NCBI RefSeq assembly: GCF_001544195.1
Contig: NZ_BCPY01000006.1
Location: 1 to 64,000, forward strand
Reading direction: 5' to 3'
DNA length: 64,000 nt
DNA from: Tetragenococcus solitarius NBRC 100494
GTDB taxonomy: Bacteria; Bacillota; Bacilli; Lactobacillales; Enterococcaceae
Below are positions 55,526-63,942 of this stretch, piece by piece. The translations under genes and the position numbers were made by a program. The stretch's first letter is position 1. The number at the start of each line of letters is the position of its first letter. The notes beneath the pieces are model-generated. The model was not told the origin of the DNA. It did no database searches and saw only the letters and a list, made by a program, of their open reading frames with translations.

Positions 55526-56125
55526 TTATTCTTCGTCCTCAAATAATAAGTTTAACAATTCACCGCTTAACTCTTCTTCAGAAGTATTTAAAATTGCCTC
55601 AAAAGTAAAATTATACTCGATGTCACCCTGCCGCAACAAAAATCCGCCACGTCTTGGCGCCTTTTTTTCTGACACTGACAGGTTTATTTTCGGAGCAGCT
55701 GCTTGTTGCCAAACTTTTTTATTTTCCGGTGTGATATATTTTATACTATCTTGGGCCACAAGCATTTCAACATCGCCTTGTAATTGCACTTGTTTGATAT
55801 TGGATACTACAAATTGATTAAACTCTTCTTCAGGCAATGCTTTTATTTTCTTTAAACTTTCCGCAAAAAGCTCTTTTAATAACTTCTGTTTAGCAGCTAG
55901 CAACTTGCTACGAGCCTTCACATGAATATCTGAAACCTTTAAGCTTAATTCTGAACGAAGCTCTTTTTCATACTGTTTTAAATTGTCTTCTGTTTGCTTT
56001 TCAATTTGTTTTTTGCGATATTGTTCATTTTTTTCTATCTCTTGTTTTGCTTGCTTTATATATTGCTCTTTCTTTTTTTGAGCATCTTGGGTAATTTTAT
56101 CTGTTAAATTTGTGATATCAGACAT
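55526..56125 (-). CDS. ntpE: V-type ATPase subunit E
   Basis: Peripheral-stalk subunit of 199 residues. Long charged helix (about 1-85) rich in Lys, Glu and Gln, then an alpha/beta domain with GGFLLRQGDIEYNFTFEAIL. It pairs with NtpF to form the stator. Confidence 0.92.
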   Translation of the reverse strand: MSDITNLTDKITQDAQKKKEQYIKQAKQEIEKNEQYRKKQIEKQTEDNLKQYEKELRSELSLKVSDIHVKARSKLLAAKQKLLKELFAESLKKIKALPEEEFNQFVVSNIKQVQLQGDVEMLVAQDSIKYITPENKKVWQQAAAPKINLSVSEKKAPRRGGFLLRQGDIEYNFTFEAILNTSEEELSGELLNLLFEDEE

Positions 56126-56135
56126 TTCCTACCTC

Positions 56136-56609
56136 CTAATTCATCACGAGCAAGAAGGAAATAACAAAGCCTAAAATCCCATACGTTTCCATCATTGCTA
56201 CATAGACAATTCCTTTTGTCACGTGTTCTGGTTTTTTAGCTAAAATTTGCATTGCTGCAGCAGCTGCACTTCCTTGCCATTTTCCGGCCCAAATTGCTGT
56301 AAAGGCGATAGGTAGTGAAGCAACTAACAGATACAAGCCGGTTGCCATTGAGATATCTCCAGACATTTGTAGATAAATCATAAACGAAATAACAAAGCCG
56401 TATAACCCTTGAGTCGCCGAAAGTAATTCTAAGATTAACGCCTGACCAAATTTTTCAGGTTGCTCTGCTGTTAGACCTGCCGCAGCTTCTGCTGTCAGGC
56501 CAACACCGATTGTTGAACCAATACCGCCGCAAATTGTTGCCACAGCTACTCCTAATGCTGCAAATATCATTCCGCCATTTTCATAAAAGAAACTTATCCA
56601 ATTCTCCAT
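56136..56609 (-). CDS. ntpK: V-type ATPase rotor subunit K (16-kDa proteolipid), sodium type
   Basis: Membrane rotor subunit of 157 residues, four helices. Every Na+ ligand known from E. hirae NtpK (Leu61, Thr64, Gln65, Gln110, Glu139) has an equal here: Leu63, Thr66, Gln67, Gln112 and Glu141, with the same spacing, in ATQGLYGF, WQG and METYGILGF. This points to Na+ rather than H+ as the coupling ion. Located 3 bp after ntpI. Confidence 0.95.
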   Translation of the reverse strand: MENWISFFYENGGMIFAALGVAVATICGGIGSTIGVGLTAEAAAGLTAEQPEKFGQALILELLSATQGLYGFVISFMIYLQMSGDISMATGLYLLVASLPIAFTAIWAGKWQGSAAAAAMQILAKKPEHVTKGIVYVAMMETYGILGFVISFLLVMN

Positions 56610-56612
56610 TTT

Positions 56613-58586
56613 CTATTTGTCCCCCTGCTGTTGATTTTCTTCTGAGATAACTTGTACATATGATTCATTTGATTTGAACGGCTTAAACGCACGACCGCCG
56701 CCGGTATAAAATTTATTGAAAAATTCTAGATATTGTAGACGAATACCATGTACATAGGCACTCAAATAACTTAAGAAAATATTCAATCCATGTAATCCAA
56801 TAAATAGTACGATACCAATCGTAAATCTGGCGGGCGTTGGCAAATAGCTTAAAATCAGGTTAAATGCTGCACCGATACTACCACCGGCTACGCCTAATGC
56901 CATCAAACGTGTATAACTAATCAAATCACTTAAGTAATTTGTTAAATCCATAATCGAATACAAACCAGATCCAATTTTCCCAATCACGGTATTGCCATCA
57001 AAACTACCCCCGATAACAATCATGACTAAGCTAATAATTAGGCAAGTGATTCCGACAGACTGTAAAGCTGTTTCTGGAACCAGAACCATTCCTGCCGCAA
57101 TCATTGCAACGCTTATCAGGAAAAACATCCATGATCCAGCTTGAAATAAGGCTTTAATTTTTGCATTTTCGCGCTGCCACAAAAGATAAAACTTCAATCC
57201 TAAACCAACCATAATTTGAATAAAACCAAAAATCATCGACATGACAAGAATCTCTGTAATATCCGAATCTGTCGATAGTAATTGGAAAGAAAATTGCTGT
57301 CCAAAAATATTGCCGTAAACGAGTCCCCACATCATGGTCGGAATTGAACCAATTTGGAACATTGTAATGTTTTGTAGCATTCCCGGTTTAAAGTTCAAAA
57401 ACCGTTTGGCTAAGGCAGCGGCTATAAATAAAAGTAAACCATAACCAAAGTCAGCAACCATTAGCCCGAAGGCTAAAGCATAAAAAGGCATCATAAAAGG
57501 CGTAGGGTCTAGTTCCCAATATTTTGGTAAGCTATACATTTCTACTAAGCCTTCAAAAGGTTGAACGAGTTTGTGATTTTTCAGCAAAATCGGTGTATCA
57601 TCATATTCGTTTTCTTTTACTTCGCTGAATTCTAGAAAATAATCGTCTCCAACTATTTGGCGAATACGCTTATTCAACTGTTCCGTTTGTTTTTCTGGTA
57701 CCCAGCCGGATAAATTCACTGTATAGTTCGATTCCAATAAATACTGGTTGGAGTTTACTCGCACCAATAAACTATCTAAGTATTCTGCGACTAACCCTAA
57801 ATTTTCATAATCGTCTTTTTGCGCTTTTAATTGCGCTTTGATTGATTTTTCTTCTTTTGCTAATTTTTGTGATTTTTCCTTGACTTGTTTTAATTCATCG
57901 GCTGGTTTATTTTCATAGGGATAATCATATTCTTCAAATCCAGCCGTACGTAGTATGTCTTGTGCCCTCTCATGACTTTCCTTTAGAAAAAGAATCAGAA
58001 GATAAGATGTTGTTGATGTTTGGTGTATTGTTTCAAGATAGGAATATTGTAGTTGTCTCATTTTTTCTTTTAGATGGTTAAACTCAGAATTAGGAACTGT
58101 GCCTAATAATCCTATCGTTTCACTAAGTGTGTTTAACACAGCAGGATTTTCATCAAAATACTGCCATTTGTTTAACTCATCTTCTTGGGTGGATAGCTCT
58201 TGTCTTTCTTGCTCAATCGTACGCAAACGTTTATCTTGTTTCCTTAAATTAGCATAAACGTTTTGCCACTTATAAGTATGAGCATGTTCTGAGAGCTCTT
58301 TAAGTGTATAATGACGTAATGGCTGTCGTAGTGCTTGAATCATACCAGGCTTTTCGACATATGTATCCAAAAAGCCACGCGCCCATGATACATTTCCAAT
58401 TTGGTTTTCAATTTTATCTGCTTCAGGATGCTCTTGCATCTGATTAAAAAAAATATTTGCTTCACGATTATATTTAGCAGCTGAAAACAGTTCTATTTGT
58501 TGAAAATCCTGTAGTTGTTCCATTACGGCATCTTGATCACTATGGAAAGTAATCAAATTGAACTTTTGCATTTTTTCAATTGCCAT
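56613..58586 (-). CDS. ntpI: V-type ATPase subunit I
   Basis: Membrane stator subunit a, 657 residues. The N-terminal half (1-330) is a soluble helical arm; the C-terminal half has about eight helices, including the region DLISYTRLMALGVAGGSIGAAFN that carries the essential Arg of the ion half-channels. Overlaps ntpF by 11 bp. Confidence 0.95.
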   Translation of the reverse strand: MAIEKMQKFNLITFHSDQDAVMEQLQDFQQIELFSAAKYNREANIFFNQMQEHPEADKIENQIGNVSWARGFLDTYVEKPGMIQALRQPLRHYTLKELSEHAHTYKWQNVYANLRKQDKRLRTIEQERQELSTQEDELNKWQYFDENPAVLNTLSETIGLLGTVPNSEFNHLKEKMRQLQYSYLETIHQTSTTSYLLILFLKESHERAQDILRTAGFEEYDYPYENKPADELKQVKEKSQKLAKEEKSIKAQLKAQKDDYENLGLVAEYLDSLLVRVNSNQYLLESNYTVNLSGWVPEKQTEQLNKRIRQIVGDDYFLEFSEVKENEYDDTPILLKNHKLVQPFEGLVEMYSLPKYWELDPTPFMMPFYALAFGLMVADFGYGLLLFIAAALAKRFLNFKPGMLQNITMFQIGSIPTMMWGLVYGNIFGQQFSFQLLSTDSDITEILVMSMIFGFIQIMVGLGLKFYLLWQRENAKIKALFQAGSWMFFLISVAMIAAGMVLVPETALQSVGITCLIISLVMIVIGGSFDGNTVIGKIGSGLYSIMDLTNYLSDLISYTRLMALGVAGGSIGAAFNLILSYLPTPARFTIGIVLFIGLHGLNIFLSYLSAYVHGIRLQYLEFFNKFYTGGGRAFKPFKSNESYVQVISEENQQQGDK

Positions 58587-58899
58587 GTTCGTTCACAACC
58601 TTATTTATAATAATGCCAAGCGCTTTTTCTCGCATTTCTTGCGAGATTGTCTGCAATTGTTCGACTTTTTTTTGCGTTTGGTCAGATAACGGTCCTTGGA
58701 TGCTACGAAATTCTTCGTCAAACTTTTCACGAAGTTCTTGTTTGCGTTTTTCTTCGTTGTCATCTTTTTCTTCTTGAAAACGAGCAATTTTTTGATCACT
58801 TTTTTCTTGCTCCTTACGCACTTGCTTTTTGGCTTGCTCTAGCATCTCGTCCGCTTGTTCTTCGGTTTTAGCTATTTGTTGGATCGCATCAACGCTCAT
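58576..58899 (-). CDS. ntpF: V-type ATPase subunit F/H (peripheral stalk)
   Basis: First gene of the operon, 107 residues, almost entirely a Lys/Glu/Gln-rich coiled coil with the conserved ending ALGIIINKVVNEHG. It pairs with NtpE. A GGAG site stands before the ATG. No convincing promoter lies in the 85 bp to the Rrf2 gene, which itself ends in a terminator. Confidence 0.9.
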   Translation of the reverse strand: MSVDAIQQIAKTEEQADEMLEQAKKQVRKEQEKSDQKIARFQEEKDDNEEKRKQELREKFDEEFRSIQGPLSDQTQKKVEQLQTISQEMREKALGIIINKVVNEHGN

Positions 58900-58940
58900 C
58901 TGTCACACTCCTTTTTTTGGTTTTGGGTAGGTAAAGCCCT

Positions 58941-58970
58941 AAAAAAATCCTCTATTTACACAAAGAGGAT
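58941..58970 (-). terminator. Hairpin between the Rrf2 gene and ntpF
   Basis: ATCCTCT/AGAGGAT with T7 on the minus strand. It ends the Rrf2 transcript or attenuates read-through into the V-ATPase operon. Confidence 0.75.
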
Positions 58971-58984
58971 ATCGAAACGGTCTT

Positions 58985-59401
58985 TTACTGCATTAACTTA
59001 ACCAAAGGGTAACCTGCTAATTTATTCAAAAATAATTGCTCGCTTTCATTAAGCAAACCAAACATGTTATCTGCAACTTTTTTTGATTCATCTGAGGATG
59101 AAAAAACTTGTTCGGCTAAGTTTCGCAGCTGAATACAAGAATTCTTGCCCTCAATTGCATAATAAACGTCGATCATAAAGATATCTTCAATCGGCTTAGC
59201 TAGTCTAAAACCTCCGCCCTTACTTGAGGCTGAAGTAACTACACCGCCTAAAACCAACTTGCGCAATATTTTTTTGAGATACGAATCAGAAACACCTAAC
59301 TGTTCGCTAATCCGGTAACTTTTCACGGAATTATTCCCTTCTTCTTTTGCTAAAATAAGAAGAATACATACTGCTTCTTCAAGGCTTCTTTTTATTTTCA
59401 T
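58985..59401 (-). CDS. Rrf2 family transcriptional regulator
   Basis: Winged-helix regulator of 138 residues from ATG 59401, 8 bases after AAAAGGAG. HTH with ISEQLGVSDSYLKKILRKLVLGGVV and the SSKGGGFRLAKP wing that defines Rrf2. It has a single cysteine (in KNSCIQLRN), so cannot hold the three-Cys iron-sulfur cluster of IscR/NsrR. It lies just upstream of and codirectional with the V-ATPase operon, which it may control. A TTGATG-17-TAAGAT promoter precedes it. Confidence 0.85.
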   Translation of the reverse strand: MKIKRSLEEAVCILLILAKEEGNNSVKSYRISEQLGVSDSYLKKILRKLVLGGVVTSASSKGGGFRLAKPIEDIFMIDVYYAIEGKNSCIQLRNLAEQVFSSSDESKKVADNMFGLLNESEQLFLNKLAGYPLVKLMQ

Positions 59402-59540
59402 GACCATTTCTCCTTTTAAGGACAAACAATATCCATTAATAATCTTACCAAAAATAAATAACATCATCAAGGATGACGAATAGTGGTCTAATTTTTTACC
59501 TATCCATGAAGACATTGTGAAATAAATATTTAAATATAAA

Positions 59541-59575
59541 AAAATGAGAAACCATAAAAAAGTGGTTCCTCATTT
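59541..59575 (-). terminator. Intrinsic terminator after MgtC-family gene
   Basis: ATGAG-A-AACCA/TGGTT-C-CTCAT stem, A/T-runs outside. Confidence 0.8.
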
Positions 59576-59612
59576 CTCTAAGAAATCCCTATTTAAAAGA
59601 CTTTACAACAGA

Positions 59613-60317
59613 TTATACACTGATTAACTGTACACGCACCATATTTTCATGCATAGATAAATCCTCTACCACAGTCTGATAAGATAACGACCGCGGTAGC
59701 TCTACAGTATAAATATTGGTGTAAACTCGATTATCTCCTTGTTTTTTTACTTCGAAATCCACATCTTTTACTTCAATATCTTTTTCTTTAAAGTAACCCG
59801 CTATAAACTCTTTGGTCGTCGTTTTATGCATAAAGCTAATTTCAATTCTTTTTAAGCTAGGAACATTTATCACTCGTTTAAGCACGGTTAATACCAGCAT
59901 GATTCCGATAAATCCAACAATTGCAATACGATAATTCCCCATACCAATCGCCAGTCCTAATCCAGCAACTGTCCATAAAGAAGCAGCTGTCGTTAAACCA
60001 CGGACGACTTGTTTTGTAACAACAATCGTTCCAGCACCTAAAAAGCCAATCCCACTTACGACTTGAGCGATTAGACGGGCTTCATCAGCACGAATGACTC
60101 CTGCAAAATCAGGGTTATTTCTAGCGATTTCTAAAGCAGTATGGGTGATCTCTTTTTGAATCATCGCAATAATTGCCGCTCCAATACAAACTAAAATATG
60201 TGTACGGATTCCTGCTGGCCGATTTTTAAATTCACGGTCAAATCCAATAAATCCAGAAAATATAACTGCCAACAACATTCGGACACAAATTTCATAGATT
60301 GACAAATCGCCTGTCAT
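59613..60317 (-). CDS. MgtC/SapB family membrane protein
   Basis: Protein of 234 residues with about five helices (to residue 140) and a C-terminal soluble ACT-like domain. Family motifs: SGFIGFDREFKNRPAGIRTHILVCIGAAII, then QVVSGIGFLGAGTI. In other bacteria MgtC affects Mg2+ homeostasis and the F-type ATPase. Here it stands three genes from a V-ATPase operon, a tempting but unproven link. Confidence 0.88.
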   Translation of the reverse strand: MTGDLSIYEICVRMLLAVIFSGFIGFDREFKNRPAGIRTHILVCIGAAIIAMIQKEITHTALEIARNNPDFAGVIRADEARLIAQVVSGIGFLGAGTIVVTKQVVRGLTTAASLWTVAGLGLAIGMGNYRIAIVGFIGIMLVLTVLKRVINVPSLKRIEISFMHKTTTKEFIAGYFKEKDIEVKDVDFEVKKQGDNRVYTNIYTVELPRSLSYQTVVEDLSMHENMVRVQLISV

Positions 60318-60386
60318 TCAAACGCCTCCTTCCATTTAAAAAATCCGAATGATTTTCTTAACATTCGGACCTTACTGTTCCCAAAA

Positions 60387-60692
60387 TTATCCATTCATAC
60401 TTTGCCAAGCATTCATCCCGCCTTGGATGTTAACAACATCATAGCCCAAACTTGCTAAATAGTCACAAGCTCGAAGAGTTCGTACACCAGCTTTGCTGAT
60501 AACGTAATACGTCTGGTCTTTTTGTAGCTTTTCAGCTTCAGACACAAATTCGCCAATCGGTAAGTTAAGCGCTCCTTCAATATGATTTTTTTCGAAGTCT
60601 TCTTTTTCTTGTACGTCTAAGATCGTGATTGCCTCATTTTGTAGTCTGTTTGCTAGTTCTCCTACAGTAATCGACGGATACATAAGATCCAT
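60387..60692 (-). CDS. Rhodanese-like protein lacking the catalytic cysteine
   Basis: Single rhodanese domain of 101 residues: ILDVQEKEDFEKNHIEGALNLP and the active-site loop VISKAGVRTLRA. The loop has Ser66 where the sulfur-carrying Cys should be (Cys-x4-Arg becomes Ser66-x4-Arg71), so sulfur transfer cannot occur at that site. A ligand-binding or structural role is likelier. Separate ribosome binding site; 70 bp from the next gene. Confidence 0.85.
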   Translation of the reverse strand: MDLMYPSITVGELANRLQNEAITILDVQEKEDFEKNHIEGALNLPIGEFVSEAEKLQKDQTYYVISKAGVRTLRACDYLASLGYDVVNIQGGMNAWQSMNG

Positions 60693-60770
60693 GATAAACG
60701 CTCCTTTTATTTCCTTACCCTTTGATAGTAGTCGAAAGCAAATCGTTTGTCAAAAGTTATATGCTTGCAA

Positions 60771-61466
60771 TTAATGACTAGTGACGGTCTTTGCGATAAA
60801 CTGAAATATTATCCCGATCGTTAAAAATGCCAGACAAACACCAATAAGATTTATAAAAAAATAAGGAAGTTCTGCCATTGTATAGAAAAAGGGACGTTCA
60901 ACCAAATAAAAATAATTACCTCCGGCCCAGGCATTAAATACTGCGACAGTTGGCAAATAAATTGCAAATGCCACTGAAGCGATTATGGAACCCTTAAACG
61001 AAGGAATAAAGCCTACAGTAAAATATCGAACTAGAGGAAATAATAGATTCAAACTATGTAGTAAAACAAAGGTAACTCCCATCACATGTGTAAGCGGCGA
61101 GATTTCTATCGGGTAAATAAAAGAGCCGTAAGCAAAAAGTCCCCAAAAGAAAATCAGCTGATCAAGCCAGTCTTTTCGAAGAAAAAATTGAAAGATAATG
61201 AGCAGACAGACCAGACGACAGATATGAAGCGGTAATGACTCTGCCAATGTATATTCTCTAATATAAATAAAATAGGTAAAACTTAATCCTCTTTGTAATA
61301 AGGCAAGTATTAATGTAGTTAGCATTACAGCTTTTTTGTGGGCCTTTAGCTGATGCCTGAAGCTAACAAGCAAGATAAATAAAATAATAATGATGAAAAG
61401 GTACAGAAAATGGTCTTTTCCACCAATAGCTATTTCCGGACGTGCCGCGCTAAAGAACTGTTCCAT
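60771..61466 (-). CDS. YwaF/TIGR02206-like integral membrane protein
   Basis: Membrane protein of 231 residues with six to seven helices. PLHICRLVCLLIIFQFFLRKDWLDQLIFFWGL and the late WAGGNYFYLVERP are typical of the TIGR02206 family of unknown function. ATG 61466 is 5 bases after AGGTGG; the upstream extension is polar and unlikely. No partner gene. Confidence 0.75.
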   Translation of the reverse strand: MEQFFSAARPEIAIGGKDHFLYLFIIIILFILLVSFRHQLKAHKKAVMLTTLILALLQRGLSFTYFIYIREYTLAESLPLHICRLVCLLIIFQFFLRKDWLDQLIFFWGLFAYGSFIYPIEISPLTHVMGVTFVLLHSLNLLFPLVRYFTVGFIPSFKGSIIASVAFAIYLPTVAVFNAWAGGNYFYLVERPFFYTMAELPYFFINLIGVCLAFLTIGIIFQFIAKTVTSH

Positions 61467-61652
61467 ATGCCCACCTCGCCTGAGTTTTACTTTCCATGAA
61501 AATAAGGTCACTTAAAACCTCATTTGCTGTTTTTTTAAACTTATCTAGCACACAATCAATATTTTATACAAAAATAATTTTCACTCTTCATACCGCCGAT
61601 ACTATTTTTATACACCAAATTTACCATTGATACAAGAAAGAAACTTATTTTA

Positions 61653-61694
61653 AAACCGCTGAAAATGTTGTTTGTTCGACATTTTCAGCGGTTT
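61653..61694. terminator. Strong bidirectional terminator
   Basis: AAACCGCTGAAAATGT and its complement, perfect 16-bp stem, after the metal ATPase gene. Confidence 0.9.
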
Positions 61695-61739
61695 CTAATA
61701 TTAAGACAAAACAAGTAACGATACAAAATTAGATACAGA

Positions 61740-63695
61740 TTACGTATTTTTAAAATTTTTAGTTAGGGGAAATAATAAGCGTAAACCATTGAACAATACT
61801 AACAGAGTACTTCCTTCATGAGCTAAAACACCAAGGCCAATATTCATCTGACCTATAATATTTAACACGCTCAATAGGACCACAATTCCCATGGCAAAAA
61901 TAATATTTTCCCAAATAATACGGTTCAGTTTTTTAGCAAGCTTATGTGCATACTCAAATTTTAAAAGGTCATTTTGCATAATAACGGCATCTGCTACATC
62001 AATGGCAACGTCTGTCCCATCTCCCATAGCAAATCCAATATCTGCCTTTACTAATGCAGGCGCATCGTTAATGCCATCTCCGATCATTGCTGTTTTTCCA
62101 AATCTTGTCTGTAAGGAAGTGATTGCCTCTGCTTTATTTTCCGGCAAAATATTACTGAAAACTTCGTCAATTCCTAAAGCATGGGCAACAGCTTCTCCGG
62201 TAGTTTTGGCATCTCCTGTGATCATTATGGTATTTATATCTTGTTCTTTTAAATAAGCAATAGCAGCTGCTGCCTTTTCATCCGCCCGATCCATTAAAGC
62301 AATCAAAGCTACAACCTCTTCGTCTTCGCTAAAATAAACGACCGTTTTTCCTGCCGAAGTATATTTTTTGGTTTTCTGCTTGATTTCTTGGCTTACATCG
62401 GTAAATAAACTAGGTTTGCCAAGTCTATAATGATGTCCTTTATATTCTCCGATAATCCCTTGCCCAATTTCATTTTTTACAGGCATTTTAAGCCGTTCAA
62501 CTTTTCCGCAAGCGGTCAATATCGCTGTGGCTAAAGGATGATTTGCACTTTCTTCCATTGTCACGATGATACGTTGCCACTGATTTTGTTTTGTTTCGTC
62601 TTTATAAAAAGTATCCGTAACAACAGGTCGCCCTTTTGTCAGGGTCCCCGTTTTATCAAAAGCTACGGCTTTTACATCAGACAAATTGGAAAGGTATGCT
62701 CCTCCTTTAAACAAGACCCCTTTTTTCGCTAAATTTGAAACAGCGGATAAGGTAGCTGGCACAGCACTTACTGCAAGTGCACAAGGCGAAGCTGTAATTA
62801 ATAAAACAATTCCCCGATAAACGCTAACTTGCCAGCTCCACTGAAATAAAATAGGAGCTAATAGGATAAATAAAGGAACGATAAGTAAAACACTTTTAAC
62901 ATAAACCGGCTCAATTTTTTGAATTTTTGTCGCCGCTTTTGGCAGATTATTTTGCGATTGTTCAACTACCTTTAGAATTTTAGCAAATACCGTTTCCGAA
63001 GAATCTTTTGTTACTTGCATTGTAAAAGTTCCTTGGCCATTTACTGTACTAGCAAATACGTTTTCTTCTTCAGCTTTTTCTTTTGGCATACTTTCCCCGT
63101 TGATAGAAGATTCGTCAATCGTTGTATAGCCTTTTATGATACGACCATCTGCCGCAATTTGATCACCGGGTAAAACTTTCAGCTGATCTCCCACCTTGAC
63201 TTGTTGCACATCAACTAATTTTGTACTCCCATCTGCTTGTAATAGCCGAGCTTTTGTTGGATTCAATTTTAGCAAACTAGTAATTTCTTTTTTACTTTTT
63301 TCTTCAGCAAATTCTTCAAGAAAATGAGCACCGGCAAAAATTAATATAAGTATGGCACTTTCATCAAAACTACCGATCAGCATAGCCCCAACGACAGCTA
63401 ATGTCATTAATAGATGTACATTTGGTTGAAATGCTTTATTTTTCTTTGTATTAGTTATCGTATCTGCAATACCTTCAACTATAATATGATACCCTGCAAG
63501 AACAACTGAAACTACAAAAAGAAGATTAGTAACCGTCACTGAAAAAGGCACTAGAAGGGCAAACAGATAAACGCCGAGGCCGATAAAATACATAGGAATT
63601 TCACCATGTAAATGTCCAGCATGTTCATGCTTTTGTGTGTCATGTTCGTTCATTTTATGATGCGTCATTATACTTTTTGTTTTATCCATATTCAT
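61740..63695 (-). CDS. P1B-4-type metal-transporting ATPase (PfeT/FrvA/ZosA-like)
   Basis: Metal-exporting ATPase of 651 residues. A His-rich cytoplasmic N terminus (MTHHKMNEHDTQKHEHAGHLHG) lacks the CxxC heavy-metal domain. Core motifs: the SPC metal site (TASPCALAVSAVPATL), DKTGTLTKG (phosphorylated Asp), NHPLATAIL and GDGINDAPAL. The last helices carry HEGST, the P1B-4 hallmark seen in Fe2+ exporters PfeT and FrvA and in some Co2+/Zn2+ pumps. The metal is thus probably Fe2+, Co2+ or Zn2+. Controlled by the operator upstream. No regulator gene adjoins. Confidence 0.9.
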   Translation of the reverse strand: MNMDKTKSIMTHHKMNEHDTQKHEHAGHLHGEIPMYFIGLGVYLFALLVPFSVTVTNLLFVVSVVLAGYHIIVEGIADTITNTKKNKAFQPNVHLLMTLAVVGAMLIGSFDESAILILIFAGAHFLEEFAEEKSKKEITSLLKLNPTKARLLQADGSTKLVDVQQVKVGDQLKVLPGDQIAADGRIIKGYTTIDESSINGESMPKEKAEEENVFASTVNGQGTFTMQVTKDSSETVFAKILKVVEQSQNNLPKAATKIQKIEPVYVKSVLLIVPLFILLAPILFQWSWQVSVYRGIVLLITASPCALAVSAVPATLSAVSNLAKKGVLFKGGAYLSNLSDVKAVAFDKTGTLTKGRPVVTDTFYKDETKQNQWQRIIVTMEESANHPLATAILTACGKVERLKMPVKNEIGQGIIGEYKGHHYRLGKPSLFTDVSQEIKQKTKKYTSAGKTVVYFSEDEEVVALIALMDRADEKAAAAIAYLKEQDINTIMITGDAKTTGEAVAHALGIDEVFSNILPENKAEAITSLQTRFGKTAMIGDGINDAPALVKADIGFAMGDGTDVAIDVADAVIMQNDLLKFEYAHKLAKKLNRIIWENIIFAMGIVVLLSVLNIIGQMNIGLGVLAHEGSTLLVLFNGLRLLFPLTKNFKNT

Positions 63696-63767
63696 GTATC
63701 TCCTTTAAACGTACCTTTTTTCAATTCGTAAGCGTTTATATGAATAATTAATCATTTGTTTATATAA

Positions 63768-63797
63768 AGTTTACATGAATACATGTTCATTTGTCAA
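63768..63797 (-). promoter_or_regulatory. Metal ATPase promoter with SmtB/ArsR-like operator
   Basis: TTGACA (63792-63797), 18-bp spacer, TAAACT (63768-63773) on the minus strand. The spacer contains ATGAA-N6-TTCAT (63775-63790), the arrangement of SmtB/CzrA-type 12-2-12 operators (TGAA-N6-TTCA). Derepression by metal is expected. Confidence 0.6.
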
Positions 63798-63888
63798 GTA
63801 AGTTTTTAGATTTTCTTTGTAAGATAAGCTTAAAATAACAAAAATGAGCTTTTTTATAAAACACACTGATTCGTTTTCTTTTATGTTT

Positions 63889-63942
63889 TATAATAAAGTA
63901 AGAGGTAGTTGTTGCTTATTTGTTAATTAGGAGGAAAAACAT
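63889..63942 (+). promoter_or_regulatory. -10 box and ribosome binding site of the partial gene
   Basis: TATAAT at 63889-63894; TTAGGAGG ends 8 bases before the ATG at 63943. Confidence 0.45.
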
